A stretch of DNA of 64,000 nucleotides, from positions 992,001-1,056,000 of the forward strand of contig CAWUHX010000029.1 of the NCBI GenBank assembly GCA_963922205.1. Direction: 5' to 3'. The position numbers were made by a program, and so were the translations under genes. Numbering within the stretch: position 1 is the stretch's first letter; each line of letters starts with the position of its first letter. Below are positions 32,208 to 44,360 of the stretch, one piece after another. A model generated the notes under the pieces. It ran no database searches. It was not told where the DNA came from and saw only the letters and a program-made list of their open reading frames with translations. This DNA is from Romanomermis culicivorax (lineage: Eukaryota > Nematoda > Enoplea > Mermithida > Mermithidae).

Positions 32208-34660
32208 TCCCTAACATCCCTCGTGCCTTGAAACTGACTAATGGGAGGTAAAGAAGGAAATTGTGAGCAGGACTTTTACCTTTTACAGTGTGACCTACTA
32301 CTGGATCCCAACTCCATAAAAAAATAATGATCCAACCCCGAAGGGTGTACAGGTCATAATCATCATGACCTGACCCCTAAGGGTGTACTAGTCATGACAA
32401 CCCCCAATGTCACATCTTTTTCAAGGTTACCCAGGTCTGTCCATTAAGATGCTGCAGCAGGATCAATCATTGATCCAGCACCTGACAGATCAAGGACTGT
32501 GCATCGGCTTGACTTTCTCTGACTCCGCCAGCATGCCTTGGGGCTCCTTTGCACCTTCTTCTACAGTCGAACGTTTCGTCCCATTGAGTAATGTGGAGTG
32601 TTTTTTGTAGCAGGTCTATATGTCCTGCATAATTGCATTGTTATCATCCTTTCCACCAGTGTAGTGGGTACAATTTTTGAATTTAAAAAATCTAAATAAA
32701 ATAGACATCAAATCACATAAAAAACAACCTAAGTATTCAAAATAATTTGAAATCAAGAATAAATGTGTGATGTACACATAAATGAATTTTAAAAGATCAA
32801 CAGCAAATGAAAAGTGTTTTAAAATTTGGATTTGAAAATCTATGAATTTTGAATAAGAATTGAATGACATCGAATGAAAATTTGAATTCTTTGATCAAAA
32901 TTGTTGCAGTTAAATTACTGCTGTTGTCCGCTGTCTCTTAGCTGCTACTGCATCCTGGTATCTGTGACCTTATTTTCAGCTTGGTTTTGCCATTTCTAGC
33001 TCCATAGCCTATTTTCCAGTGTGCACTTCAACCTTTCAACTTGAGCGGTTTTTCCCTTCCAGGGATTCTAAATTCTATGTGATCCAGACTTCACTCCAAA
33101 CATTGAGTTCCCTAAGCAACCATATTTGCTATGCAGAGTCCTATTGGTTTGATGCGATCATCTGGTCACAAATGGGGTCATAGCTGCTTTCCAGGCATAC
33201 CTGCAGTTACAGCTTGACTTACCATAAACATGAATAACTATCATTTAGATTTGACTCAAATCTGTATGGACATATACACATCACTTTCGGCCATGAACAA
33301 CTACTTCAATGCGGAGGAAATTGTGATTGGTAGGTGCCATAGTCACAGAATTTGGTTGGCTAGTAAGACAATAAGGAGAATGCCGCCTTTAGGGATACCT
33401 ACACTCGATCCAAACTCTTACCACTCGACTCTGCAGTGTGCATTCACTGCATGAAGTTGTCAATAGAATGTCAGACTGCATGTCCTGCAGTCCAACATTC
33501 TATTGATAACTTCATGCCTTGGAATTCCAAAAATTTATTTAGATAGAACCCCTCCAGGTTCAGTTTTGAAATGAGAAAATTTGAAACCAAGCGCTTCAAA
33601 TATGTAACATCAATGCATATGGTTTGGTCAGTGACAAAATTTAAAGTTCCAGCATTTCTGCTGTGACTTTGTAATTTCATCTTGACTATTCCATAGCATA
33701 CTCTATCTGATACACTTTGTTTCTCATTTGCCCTTTGGTCCCCCATTAAGCAGTATGAGCATGAAGTCATCATTCCCATATCACCTAAAATGGACTGACT
33801 CTTCCAGCTGAAAAATCCTACAAATAAACTCACCATCAGCATAGAAAAGAAAATCTGATTCATTGCCGATATCCTGGCTGACTTGCCTGATGTGCTCGTC
33901 CAATATAATTTCCTTCATGATCAAGCAAATTGTTCACTCATTTTTCAATTTGGAAAAAATCTAAATTTCTAAAAATTTCTAATGACAACATTAAGGCAGT
34001 AAGATAATATTGAAAATTTGATAGTAGAAGAAAAAGAATGTGAAAATTTGATTTTGAATGCACAAATGTTTAAAAATTTGAATCATATATATACAGAAGT
34101 GAAAACAAAAATACTGTGCGGCTGTGCCAACTGCATGAACTGCCGTAAGTTGCTGTTCCTCCTTTCAGATGATTATGGCACTTTTGGCATTCATATCACC
34201 TTTCACCATCAAACTGTTTTTTTGAACATGAATTGCTCATTGACCTTGAGGTGATTTATTTCCAAATCACAATTCTCAGTTCTTTCAAAAATCATCTGGT
34301 CTCCCAACTTCTGAGGTTGTTTTACCATATTCAGGTGTTCAACTTCTTCTGTTTGAGTCCAATCTGACTTGAAGTGAACTTCGAATTTACACTTCTCCTT
34401 CTCTGACAATTCCCCATTCACATTCTTCACCTTCACTTCAATACTCTGTGGCATTTGATTCTGTTTATCACTTCTGGCTTCTTCTTTTCACTCTTGTCTT
34501 CTTTCCTAGCTATCATATTTCCACCACAATCAGCTTTCAGATCTGTCCCTGAAGACATGACTGATTGCTTCTCAGGCTCAGATGACAGGCTTGAAATAGG
34601 ACTGGTGAAATTAAGCTTTTGACTCACAGGTAGTGATTGCTGCACATGCTAAATATTGAG
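32208..34660 (-). other. Interior of the minus-strand LTR element downstream of gag
   Basis: Short minus frames (34645-34433, 34454-34209, 33863-33471) have moderately protein-like composition, for example GNESDFLFYADGEFICRIF near 33860, but no pol motif. A hairpin lies at 33449-33517. Confidence 0.4.
33449..33517. repeat. Hairpin-forming inverted repeat
   Basis: GCATGAAGTTGTCAATAGAATG is inverted after a 24-base loop as CATTCTATTGATAACTTCATGC, with one mismatch (shown here as separate arms of 22 bases; key word TCAATAGAATG). Confidence 0.8.
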
Positions 34661-34666
34661 CTTCTC

Positions 34667-35172
34667 TCATCTGATAAATTCCTGAAAATTTGCAGACTGT
34701 TGATATTTATCTTGATTTGCAGTATTTCCAAGGTATCTGACTTGATTAACCCTCTCCTCAACATTTGCTGCATTACTACCTACAGTGTGTCCAGACTGTA
34801 TACCACAACCAAATCTACTGTCTCTACCATATTCATTTTTCCACTTTGTCTTTTGTCTGTTCCTGATAAAATTCAGGCTTGGACAGTCCAATGTATCATG
34901 GGAGTAATTCCTATGGTAATCACAGTATGGCTTCTTGACCTTTCTACCTTGTTGTTCAGGATTTTTCCCTCCTCAACAGTTGCAGTCAAGTCTTTTAAAG
35001 CTTGGCTATCAGCTATAGTCCTTTCACACAAACTCTTGAAACTTTGCATCATCTTGGCAAGCAATATAGATATCTTCAGTATGAGGGATTCACTATTAGG
35101 TTCATCTAAGTTTATTCCTGCTTGAGGAATATGCTTTTGAATCCCCTGTATAGCAGTATTGTCATTTGACAT
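34667..35172 (-). pseudogene. gag C-terminus with zinc knuckle, minus-strand LTR element
   Basis: After a frameshift near 35170 a 99-codon frame (35172-34873) gives a helical segment (KMMQSFKSLCERTIADSQAL). A further frameshift near 34930 leads into the knuckle CDYHRNYSHDTLDC (34924-34883), C-X2-H-X4-H-X4-C, followed by a basic Asn/Gln-rich tail. The same knuckle layout occurs in Gypsy element 1. Confidence 0.7.
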
Positions 35173-36497
35173 ATCAGCTGTAGCTTTTTTTGATCAGTTT
35201 TTCTTCCATTTTGCCTTTTTTGGGCGTAAATTGAAATGTTCCTGTCCACATTGGCTACACCTTCTTGCCTTTTCTCTTTTGCCACACTTGAAACATTCTT
35301 TCCTTCATAAGTTTTCGAAGCAAGACTTTTCCTCTTCTCAATCTCATAAACTTCTTCTGCAAGATCATGCCAGCTTTCAAACTCATTACTTTGATCATGC
35401 AACTCCATCTATAACTCTTCTGAACTCTTATACATGAATGTCTCAATAATCAAGTCATTTCTAATCTCTTCCCACTTATTAGCATAAGTGGCTTCTACCA
35501 ACTCACTAATTCTCATGAGGAATTGAACTGGATGTTCATCAGGTTTCATTTCTATATTAGCTAGTTTTCTCTTCTGCATCCTGATTTTATATCCTGGTGC
35601 AAACACTTGAATGATTTTCTTTCTGGCAATACCATTAAAAGTACAGTGTTTGATTATACTCTTTGGTAGGCCTTTGGAAAGTCTTCGTAATGCTGCAATT
35701 TTGATCCTATCTGGGGTATTCAGCAGAAATTCTCCTTCTAGGTCATTGAGAAAACTGACTACTTGTGGCTCTGTCATGTCATCAAGATGTAACTTTGGTT
35801 CGATAGCTCTAGCTATATCTGAAACAGTAAGCTCAAATCCATCACATGAGGAATCAGATTCATCAGAATCTGATGTATCTCTTTTGATCTTCCTGGATCT
35901 ATGCTTTCTCTTTCTAGCTTTTTTGTTACTGACTTGATCATTGTCTGTTGCTGCATCACTTGTTTCATGAAAATTTTCTCTTACTGTATGGCATTCAGCT
36001 TTTTGGCTGATTCGTCTTTTAGCTTGAGGTTTTTTCACAATAACAGTGGATGGAGCAGTATTAGACAATACCATAACTTTTTGCACTGACTCATCTACTC
36101 TGGACTGCTGCAACTTTTGGTCATCAGCAATTGCCTTTGCAGATGTCATTGGAAAATTTTCTGCCACACTCCTGCCTCTCAGGTCATCCTGACTCAAAAC
36201 TACTGACCTCATAAATTCATCGCTCACTATTGATTCCTGATATTTGCTGCCATTAATCTTGGACAATAAAGCAAATAATGATTTGATCATTGATTGTATC
36301 TTTTCCATATTTTGATCGATTTTCTGGCACCAATTATAATCAAATGGATGGTAATTTGGCCAATTTTGATGGTGATAATAATTGTAATTTGATGGCAGTT
36401 GATCACAATAATCGACTGGAATTTTTGCCATAAATGGATCAACAATATCGTAATCGATTTCCAGAATTGGGCACATTCTTCTTACTTGGCATCTCAA
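35112..36497 (-). pseudogene. gag of the minus-strand LTR element (capsid part)
   Basis: A 362-codon frame from 36497 to 35409, then one in-frame TAG and 99 further codons in the same frame. SDIARAIEPKLHLDDMTEPQ and FLNDLEGEFLLNTPDRIKIA match the capsid of Gypsy element 1 closely, and MRISELVEATYANKWEEIR follows. A lysine/arginine-rich stretch (KKARKRKHRSRKIKRD) precedes the capsid core. This is the least damaged retroelement gene in the window: one stop in about 460 codons before a frameshift near 35170. Confidence 0.8.
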
Positions 36498-36566
36498 CTT
36501 CCCTTCTTTTTGAGGAACCTTCAGGCATATCAGAACTCTGGGTGACTGTGCTTTTCAATGAGGCAA

Positions 36567-36582
36567 GTGTTAGAAGCCACCA
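36567..36582 (-). promoter_or_regulatory. Primer-binding site of the minus-strand LTR element
   Basis: TGGTGGCTTCTAACAC begins two bases inside the LTR edge. Its complement ends in CCA as a tRNA does, and it nearly equals the site of Gypsy element 1. Confidence 0.7.
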
Positions 36583-36584
36583 CT

Positions 36585-37542
36585 TGTTATGTTTACTCCT
36601 CTGCTTAGGTCAGAAGACATCAGCAATATAACTTAAGATACTTGTATCCAACTGACTACTGTAGGTCACTCAAAGGAGCTTCCTATTAGCAATCAGCTAA
36701 GTACAGTGCAACAGTCCTTAAGCAGAAATAAACACAACCTTCAGTCACTAATCAGTAACTGGAAACTCTAAAGGCCCTGTCATACTTCACCTCGCGGCGC
36801 CACGCGATACCGGCCGGCACCGCGTGGCGCCGGTTGTCCTATTCATACTAAAAAGCGGTGCCGGCCGGCGCTGTGCGGCGCCGCGCGGTACCGCCTTCGA
36901 AGTATGAATAGGTTTTTGTAATTCTTGCGGCACCGCGCAGCGCCCCATTAGGTTTCAACTAAACCAATACACATTTTTTGAGAAGAGCAAAATCCAAAAG
37001 TAAAAAAGTGGCGCCGCGCGCTACCGCGCGGCGAAGTATGACAAGCCACCACGCGGTACCGCGCGGCGCCGCGCGGCGCCGCCTTTTAGTATGAATAGGA
37101 CAACCGGCGCCGCGTGGCGCCGGCCGGTACCGCGCAGCCCCACGCGGTGAAGTATGACAGGGCCTTTACTCTTGCGATCGAAAAGCAATCAGGGTCTCCC
37201 GAGATGCTTCCTAAAGGTTTACACAAATAAGGAGAACTCACTATAATGACGTCCAGGAAGGCTGGGGCTTTCCTCGGTAATGGATCCTCGTAAATAGGCT
37301 CCCATAATAAGTAATAAATAATAATGATATAAATAATATAAGATATTATTCAAATGTTTATTGGGCTGTCAGTGTTCCAGTTTACAGGGTGCAACAGAAC
37401 AATTATAAAACACAGGGACGCGACTCGCCCACAACACAAACAAATTTCAGAATGATAAACATCCTGTCTTTTTGGTCCAATTGTGACTTTGTTGATATCA
37501 CCAATTTTGCATAGACGTGGGATGACTGCTACTGTAAGTACA
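36585..37542 (-). repeat. 5' LTR of the minus-strand element, carrying a snapback MITE
   Basis: About 561 bp of LTR plus a 397-bp MITE. Shared blocks with the other LTR include CTACTGTAGGT, GGAGCTTCCTATTAGCAATC and GTTTACACAAATAAGGAGAA. Confidence 0.85.
36771..37167. mobile_element. GC-rich snapback MITE (AAGGCCCTGTCATACTTCACC ends)
   Basis: The left end AAGGCCCTGTCATACTTCAC is inverted at the right end (GTGAAGTATGACAGGGCCTT). The arms are dense in CGCGGCGCC, CCGGCCGG and GGTACCGCGCGGC and fold back over most of the 397 bp, with an AT-rich centre near 36900-37010. The undisturbed site in the other LTR shows a clean insertion between GGAAACTCTA and ACTCTTGC. The target duplication is at most 1-3 bp (TAA/TTA reading possible, as in PIF/Harbinger). 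No coding capacity. Confidence 0.85.
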
Positions 37543-39464
37543 TTCCCAATATGGTGCTCAGTGCCATCAACAGGCTTTTTGTGACGTTTTGGGACTTGAA
37601 CGTGTATTATCGAGACATTCACTGCAATTTTTGATGCAAAAATTTCTCTTTTCCAATGTAACCTCTACCTACAATTAGGCCTTTGGCATAGCATCAGGTA
37701 GCCTTGCATGCATAATTATGCCCAGCGCATTTTTGCTCAGTACAAATATCAAGTAGTACCAGAAGCTTAAGATACTTTACTTGAAAGTTTCTGTCTGCTG
37801 TTGTGATAGCAAAATGCTATATCTTCTGTGGCAAAGTTCTGTGGTAAAAGTTGAATAAGAACGTTTACGTATTATAGTGTGTATGTAAAGCGACATTGAG
37901 AATATCTGAGTGCCCTAAGTCTCTCGATCAGTTTCTGTTAGAGAATCCAAACTTTTAAACCCCAAAAAATCAAAATTATTTAATCTTATTGCACAGTATT
38001 GATTTATGTGGATTATATCACTTGGGTTATCTTGGATTTATGCTGCGTTCAAAGCAAGTAGTTTTGTGTAAACATATTTACTATTACGTCCTCTAATTTG
38101 CAGTTTACAGCACTCTGTATTATGGAATTCCACCAAAGAGGGCAGTTAGTCTGATAACCACTGCTCGAAAGTGTAAAGATGGATCGAGTCATTGTTAAAA
38201 AATCTATGTTTGTGAAAATATTATCTCTTTTATCACGTGATTCGTTCATCGATTTTTGGGTTAAAAATATATTTGAGTAAATCCTACACAACGTTTGTAG
38301 ATGCATTTATTGAGTAAAAAAACACAACATTTGCATGACTCGAAAAATAATAGAACACAACTCAGTTGTTGTGTTCTTGTCAATGACTTGTCAACTTGAT
38401 TTGTTAAAATTAGATTTGTTAAAATTAGGATTGACATAACAAAAGTTGTGTCAATTGAATACAAAAGTTACAGCAACTACACGTAACAATATTGTGTTAA
38501 TCCAACATATTTTTTCAACACTGTTGTGTTAAAGTAATATAGGCTAGCAGTGTGCACGGGATTGAAAACCTTGCCTGCTGTTCACCCGCATAGCCAGTCT
38601 TGTTCCAGTCCCCCTGTAGACCTGGTCTTCCCGTAACAATGCAGGATAATATTTACATTTTCAGTCTTTTTATATAACATATTTTATAGAATTTATTTCA
38701 TAAGTTTGACTGATTACAAGCTATAATCAAGTTTGTCTCCCAGTATGGGTACTCGAAATCAAGTTATTACAAGTGTTTGTTGTAACTATGCAACAAAATA
38801 GCATCATTCACAATTTTTGGATTTAAACTGCAATTTAAACTGAAATTTTTAGAAAAAGTTTTGGAGACGGAAAGCGATTTCACCCATCCCGCCTGCTCCC
38901 GTCCCACTTTCAAAAAAGTCGTCTTTACTTGCATTCCCGCAACTAGATGGAGGTGGGAACAGGATCCTATGCACATCCTAATGTAGACATGGCTGAATCC
39001 GGAGCTTTTACATTTCTGTATGCATTCTGTTGTCCCATTTTCAGATGCCTAATGACCGTAACAAAGACCCTCGTCTTGAAATTGAAGATATCGAACAAAA
39101 AAGCGACCACCTCGGTATCATTGGTTGCACTAACAAATCCATGATCTCAAGCTTTGTATAATCTCAGCGCCATCAGGATTATCCCGAGTGGGGTCGATGT
39201 CGAGATATCCCCAGCTCGAGCTGTTGGGTTGCACTAGTATTTTCTCATAATTTTTTATGTCTAAAGCAAATAAATATAAGAATGTCCACAATTCCCGAGC
39301 TGCTATTCTAGAACTCAAGCTTAAACCTCAGTATTAGTTAATCTTGAAGTGAGGATTGTTAGTTAACTGCAAGAAACTAATCTCGATATTCCCGCTGAAA
39401 CTGAAGATCAGAAATTGAATCACAAAGTTTGTTGTGGTCGTGCGTCCGGCTGTTAGTCACGTTC
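37543..39464. other. Non-coding stretch
   Basis: No recognisable gene. A region at 38290-38530 is rich in ACACAAC/GTTGTG words in both orientations (ACACAACTCAGTTGTTGTGT) and may be a decayed palindromic repeat. Confidence 0.5.
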
Positions 39465-39537
39465 TAACCGTTAGCGCAGTTGGTAGTGCGTCTGCCTTGT
39501 ATGCAGAAGGTCAAGGGTTCGTGCCCCTCACCGACCC
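39465..39537 (+). pseudogene. tRNA-Thr(TGT)-like relic or SINE head
   Basis: The A box TAGCGCAGTTGG and B box GGTTCGTGCC are well formed. The D stem GCGC/GTGC and a perfect 5-bp anticodon stem TCTGC/GCAGA enclose the loop CTTGTAT with anticodon TGT. The T stem has one mismatch, but the acceptor stem (TAACCGT vs ACCGACC) pairs at only three of seven positions. A T-run follows at 39539, like a Pol III terminator. The decayed acceptor argues against a working tRNA. Confidence 0.6.
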
Positions 39538-39544
39538 GTTTTTT

Positions 39545-41400
39545 CTGTGTGTGAATTGAAATTTTTTCTGTGAACTCTATGTGAATTTAGGCGTACGACG
39601 CATTAAGATTATCCTCAGATTGGGTTAGTGCAATCAACCCCAGGTTTCTTATAGTGCTAAAACATGCCCTTTTAATCACAACCAAAGATTGTAAAAAACA
39701 AAATGACTATAATATGCTCATCCCTCACTAATTTTTACTTAGTGTGAGAGGCACAGTTTCGAATCAGTCAGGAGTTAAATAGAATGCTATTGGCCGAGCA
39801 CCTTCCCATCGCTCCCGAGCACCTTCCCGTCGGATGCTGCAGAATTTTATTTTCTCATTTTACAGCTCATGCATTTTTACTGTATTGGTTAAATTTTCAT
39901 CAAAATTTTTCTATCGTTTTGGGAGCTGCACAGCTCTGAAGAAGGCATATCTGTGGGACACCGGGTAGATGCGTGGGCCAAAGTATCGAGCTCGGAGGTG
40001 CTACACCCGATGTGGGGCATGCTATAACTAGAAGCCTAAAAAAATGCCGTCTTGTGCATATTTTTGGGGCATCACCGAGCACTATTTGCAGACAGAGGTC
40101 AAATGACCACATGCAACCTATAGTTTGTCCCTAGGCCCGAAATTTTGAAAAAAACCAAGATTCTAGCTCTTGAGGTTTTGACTCTAATGGGGTTCAAGTA
40201 TATTATAGGTTGTCGCGCCACATCGATGCAACGAGATCACAGCCAAACCTGGAGTAGAAAATCTAAGATTTCTCCCGCATTTACTCCTGCACCACTCCTG
40301 CTTCGCTCCGCTCTGTCTTCTGCGATTTGGGGCCCTATGATGACAACCAGCGATTTTTCGTTTGCAATGAGTTGTATATTCTAGGAAGCATGATTTCGAG
40401 ACGAAATTTTTTTAATGAGATATGAGTTTAATGAGTTTCAGTAGATACCTGATTCGGTTCTAATGAAGTACAACTTCCTGAGGCTACGAATCCCAACAAG
40501 ATACCATCATTTTGAAGTGGATTCATCTGCCAACAAGCGGTTGAAAAAGTGTGAGAAATATCACTAAACAGTCTGATACCATTTTTCTGACTATAGTACT
40601 TATTTGAAAATTTTGACACCCGTAGATACGGATGGAAACAGTAATTTTGCTGATAATAATACTTTGAATTTTTCATGTCGAAAAAACTTTTCTAGTAATA
40701 CGTGCACACTTCGATTATTTGATTCACAAACTACAAAAGAAAGATTGACACTAAAGCAAGGATTCACTGTAAGGCCCAACGTTAATGTAGCTATACGAAT
40801 GAACTTTTCGCAAGAAAATTTCAAAGACTGAAGTACTCCGGAGAAAAGTTTAGTCACTCAGGAAAAGAAATCCAGCAGTCTTATGTTTGACTGGTGATAT
40901 TCTCATGACAATCTTAGACTTTAATATTTAGTCAAAATACTTTAATCATTTGACTTTTAAAACCAACATTATGCTGCATATTTTCATCATGATGATTAAG
41001 AACAAAAGCATGCGTAAAATTATTTCCGATTTTTTCGGTACTGCCCCTGTGAACAGTCTCCAATGACTATTAGAAACAGCGATTGAACACATCCAGTTAC
41101 TGGAAATCTGAAATGCAAGCAGTCACAGGCGGGCAAAGACAATTGAATTTATTAATGATGTGAACAAGCAAGTAAACCTACACAGTTCAGTCATGACAAA
41201 CTCCACCTCCTTCACAACTTTCTTGTGATAAATCAACGATTTTTGCACAGGAAACACAGGAAAAAACGACGGGCACAGAAATTTACATAGGTCTGCCACG
41301 AACAAAAAATAGTACAGAAAAATATGCGGGCAAAATCACATGCCCAAAAACTACGTGCAGGTGCACCAGCATGATGTGCGCGTGCAATCAAACACATCAG
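39545..41400. other. Non-coding stretch
   Basis: No recognisable gene; overlapping short frames on both strands (for example 40604-40831 and 40857-40600) are mutual shadows. Confidence 0.5.
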
Positions 41401-41424
41401 ATTTCAATTCTAAAATATTAGGAG

Positions 41425-41860
41425 CATCCATTATTTATGAATCTGATATTCTTTCGATTCATTGGTCGCCACATTAAGGTTCGACATGAACTAATATAAA
41501 GACAATCTAAGTAGTCTTGAGAAGCCGTAAAGTAATCATCGATCTACGCAAAAAGGGCAATAAAACATTAGATAATTCTACCGTCTAGAATACTGGTACC
41601 ATTCAGCATTAGTATATCTGATATGCCTTCGATTCCTCAGCAGCCACGTCAGGATTTCACATAATCCCATGTAATTATGGTTCTTAGGCAATCTGAAGTC
41701 TTGACAGGCTCCAACCTTCTCCAAATATCATTGATCTATGCAAAAACGGCTGTCAAACTTATGACAGGTCAACAGTCTGGAATAGCTGAAAAATTCAGCG
41801 TTCGCAAATCTAATATTTTTCCATTCATCGATTGCCACACCATTGTCAGGTAAAATTTTT
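41425..41860. repeat. Diverged tandem repeat, period about 180-190 bp, at least 2.3 copies
   Basis: The block AATCTGATATTCTTTCGATT-CATTGG-CGCCACATT recurs at about 41440, 41620 and 41805 with substitutions, together with GATCTA(C/T)GCAAAAA. Confidence 0.6.
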
Positions 41861-43435
41861 TTTTCTTTTTGCCGATACCTCGGTTATTGTATCACATAAA
41901 TTAGACGATGGTTTATTTTAATATAACGAGGGTGGAAAAGAAAAACCAAAATAGTAAAAAAGAATGATAATACCAATGATTAACATGGTGTTGTATGATC
42001 TTTTAAGTTTCTCTTTTATCAGATTTGACCTGTTTACTCACGAAGTTCTTGGTTACTTTTTTGGGAATGTTTAAGTTGCTAACACGAGGCTAGCTATTTG
42101 TTTCTATCGTTTTCCCAGCTGTTGGCTAGCAGCGGCTAGCTAGATGAAGTTTGCTCAGTGCTTATCAATGGTCAACAATAATACGACCAGACTTTTCAAT
42201 TCTAGTTAGTTTCTCAAAATATATAAAGAATGTCAATAAATAACATGTGTCAACATGGTAGCTCGTACATAAAGTTTTTCAAATGGACAATTAAGATGAA
42301 TATGTGACAGCAGAATTTCTCCACAAAATGATACATAAATGATCAATAGAAAGGGTCTTTGCTTCACACCATTGACCTAAGACGAATAAATGTCTCAAAG
42401 CTTTTGACAAATCAATCGTCAGAAAATCGGGATGGTCCAGCATTTGCAAATCAGATTATTCTTGTGATTTAACCACAACCGAATTAGGATGGCCATAAAA
42501 ATAATTCAGTTTCCTTTCTGGGTTTTCAAAAGCTGCAGGAAAAGTGAGTCCCTATGGCATTAAAAATTTATCCACCTGTCGAAGAGAAAAAATCTTGTTG
42601 ATAATCCAGAAGTTCTACCTAAGTAAGGAGTTGTAACATATTAGAGGTGTCTCGTCAGAGGAGTCTATAAAAATCATGGATTTCAATATGGAATTACGAA
42701 TTCACGCATGTCGGGATTTGAACTGAACGACTCTGAAATTCGCAACGCGAATCTTCTAGAGAAAAGATATGAGTTTCACTCATATCTACAGCGTTTATTG
42801 GACAATGTTTTACCTTCCTGATGACCAACACGTCAAATTTTCAACCAATGGAAATAAACATACATTTTCATTGATTCCAGTAAACTTTCGCCTTTCCGAA
42901 CAACTGTCAGATGTCCAATCAACAGACGCATGCAAGTGTGTTCTAAATCGCACAACAGACGGCTTAAAGTTTAACCAGCAGACGAATTTTTTCATTTACA
43001 AAATTTATTTTTTCTCGTTTCGGATTTCAAGATAGAAGCCTAGAAAAATGCTGCATGAAAAATTTCTAGTCGAAAGAAGAATAGCGTGAAGTTTATAACT
43101 TTTACGCCTTTTTCGGTAAGTCATGCTCCACGGTGCTGTGAGCACCCAACTTCTACGGGAAAGCTTTTTGTTAATGTCTTTTGGCAGTTTTTGAGCATTT
43201 TATAAATTTCTACATATTTAGCACTAGTATAAAAGGTTTGATAAGCAATACAAAAGCCTTTACAACAAAGGGAGAATCTCATAAAAAATACTAAATTCGA
43301 GGAATTTAATAATGCAAAAAATCGCACAAAACAAGCGGAATTGCCGATAATAGATATACATTTCAAGGCGCCTACTGACGCCAATTTTGCTGATTAATCG
43401 GCGACAGTCGGCAATTTCACTTCTGAATAGCACTT
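41860..43435. other. Non-coding stretch
   Basis: No recognisable gene. The 88-codon frame at 42769-43032 has protein-like composition but no family, and is mirrored by an antisense frame. Confidence 0.45.
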
Positions 43436-43438
43436 AAG

Positions 43439-43525
43439 TCTGATCCTGAGCCTAAGCCTGGACCTGAACCGTGCCTGAAACTGAGCCTTAACCTAAGCCT
43501 GAGCTTAAGCCTAATATTGAGATCT
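43439..43525. repeat. Degenerate hexamer array CCTGAG/CCTAAG
   Basis: About a dozen imperfect 6-bp units. The minus strand reads as TTAGGC/TCAGGC-like hexamers, resembling interstitial telomere-type sequence. Confidence 0.6.
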
Positions 43526-43527
43526 GA

Positions 43528-43970
43528 ACCTTCAGTCTGTTTTTCTTCAAATGCTGCTAAATAATGAAAGTGGAATGCAAGTATTATTGCATATTTTTAT
43601 GATTATCTGCTAAACCATAGATCACATAAGACTGAAAATTTGTGAAAATTTTCAAATAATGCGTAAAATTGTTTTGAGTAAAACCTTGTTGTAAATGCTT
43701 TGTGTTAAGGGTTCTGACGACAGCACTGATTTTAGTCATTTTACATTTATAGTCTGTTTTTCTTGAAATGCTTCTAAATAATAAAAGTAGAAAGTAAGTA
43801 GTATTTCACATTTTCACGCTTTGTTGATAAACAATATAACGTATTGAACTGGAAATTTGTGAGCATAATGACCTAACCCTTAGAGATTTTTCGAGCAAAA
43901 AATTTTACAGTAAGAGATCCACGTAAACGATTTTGACGACAGTACTGATTTGTGTCACTTTTCTATTTGG
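43528..43970. repeat. Tandem duplication, about 220 bp x 2
   Basis: AGTCTGTTTTTCTT(C/G)AAATGCT, CTAAATAAT(G/A)AAAGT and GACGACAG(C/T)ACTGATTT recur about 215-220 bp apart; the end GAAGCATTTTA-AAAAACAGACT is an inverted return of the start. Confidence 0.7.
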
Positions 43971-44109
43971 AAGCATTTTATAAAAAACAGACTATAGAAG
44001 CATTTTACAAAAAACAGACTCTAAAGCACCATCTTTACTTCATCTCAATGCACTAGGAAAGGACAAAGATACCAGAATGGTGGAAACTGTCTTCCCAACT
44101 GATACATAT

Positions 44110-44257
44110 CTCACAGTATGATCACATTACATGATGTGCAAGTACGAGTCATGCATAGCTCACAGTATGATCACATAACATGATGTGCAAGTACAAGCGA
44201 TGCATGCCTTGCAGTATCATTACATAACATGATGTGCAGGTGCATTTCATGTACTGC
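44110..44257. repeat. Tandem repeat, about 50 bp x 3
   Basis: Units contain CAGTATGATCACAT(T/A)ACATG and ATGTGCAAGTAC. The array lies immediately upstream of the heat-shock-like promoter. Confidence 0.85.
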
Positions 44258-44266
44258 ATTGTACCG

Positions 44267-44334
44267 GAAAGTTCTAGAACCTTCTACAATATTCTATAAT
44301 ATTCTTTTATATTCTACAAGGTTCTAGAACATTC
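44267..44334 (+). promoter_or_regulatory. Two perfect heat shock element arrays
   Basis: GAAAGTTCTAGAACCTTC (44267-44284) is four perfectly spaced alternating GAA/TTC units; TTCTAGAACATTC (44322-44334) is three. HSF binds nGAAnnTTCnnGAA arrays, and four contiguous units is a strong site. They are separated by AT-rich ATATTCTATAATATTC sequence and followed by a TATA box. Confidence 0.75.
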
Positions 44335-44352
44335 CATGATTTTCTGTGATAT

Positions 44353-44360
44353 TATATAAG
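44353..44360 (+). promoter_or_regulatory. TATA box downstream of the HSE arrays
   Basis: TATATAAG lies 18 bp after the second HSE, the arrangement of compact heat-shock promoters. The transcript it would drive is unclear. Confidence 0.6.

Larger units (their letters stand above)
31628..37542 (-). mobile_element. Minus-strand LTR retrotransposon with gag but no recognisable pol
   Basis: Two directly repeated LTRs (31628-32207 and 36585-37542, the latter with a 397-bp insertion) bound a 4.4-kb interior. On the minus strand the LTRs begin TG and end CA; a primer-binding site abuts the right LTR and a purine-rich GAGGGATGTTAGGGA abuts the left one. Gag at 36497-34667 is homologous to that of Gypsy element 1. 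RT, RNase H and integrase motifs were not found in the remaining 2.4 kb, so it is a deletion derivative. A target duplication was not identified. Confidence 0.8.
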
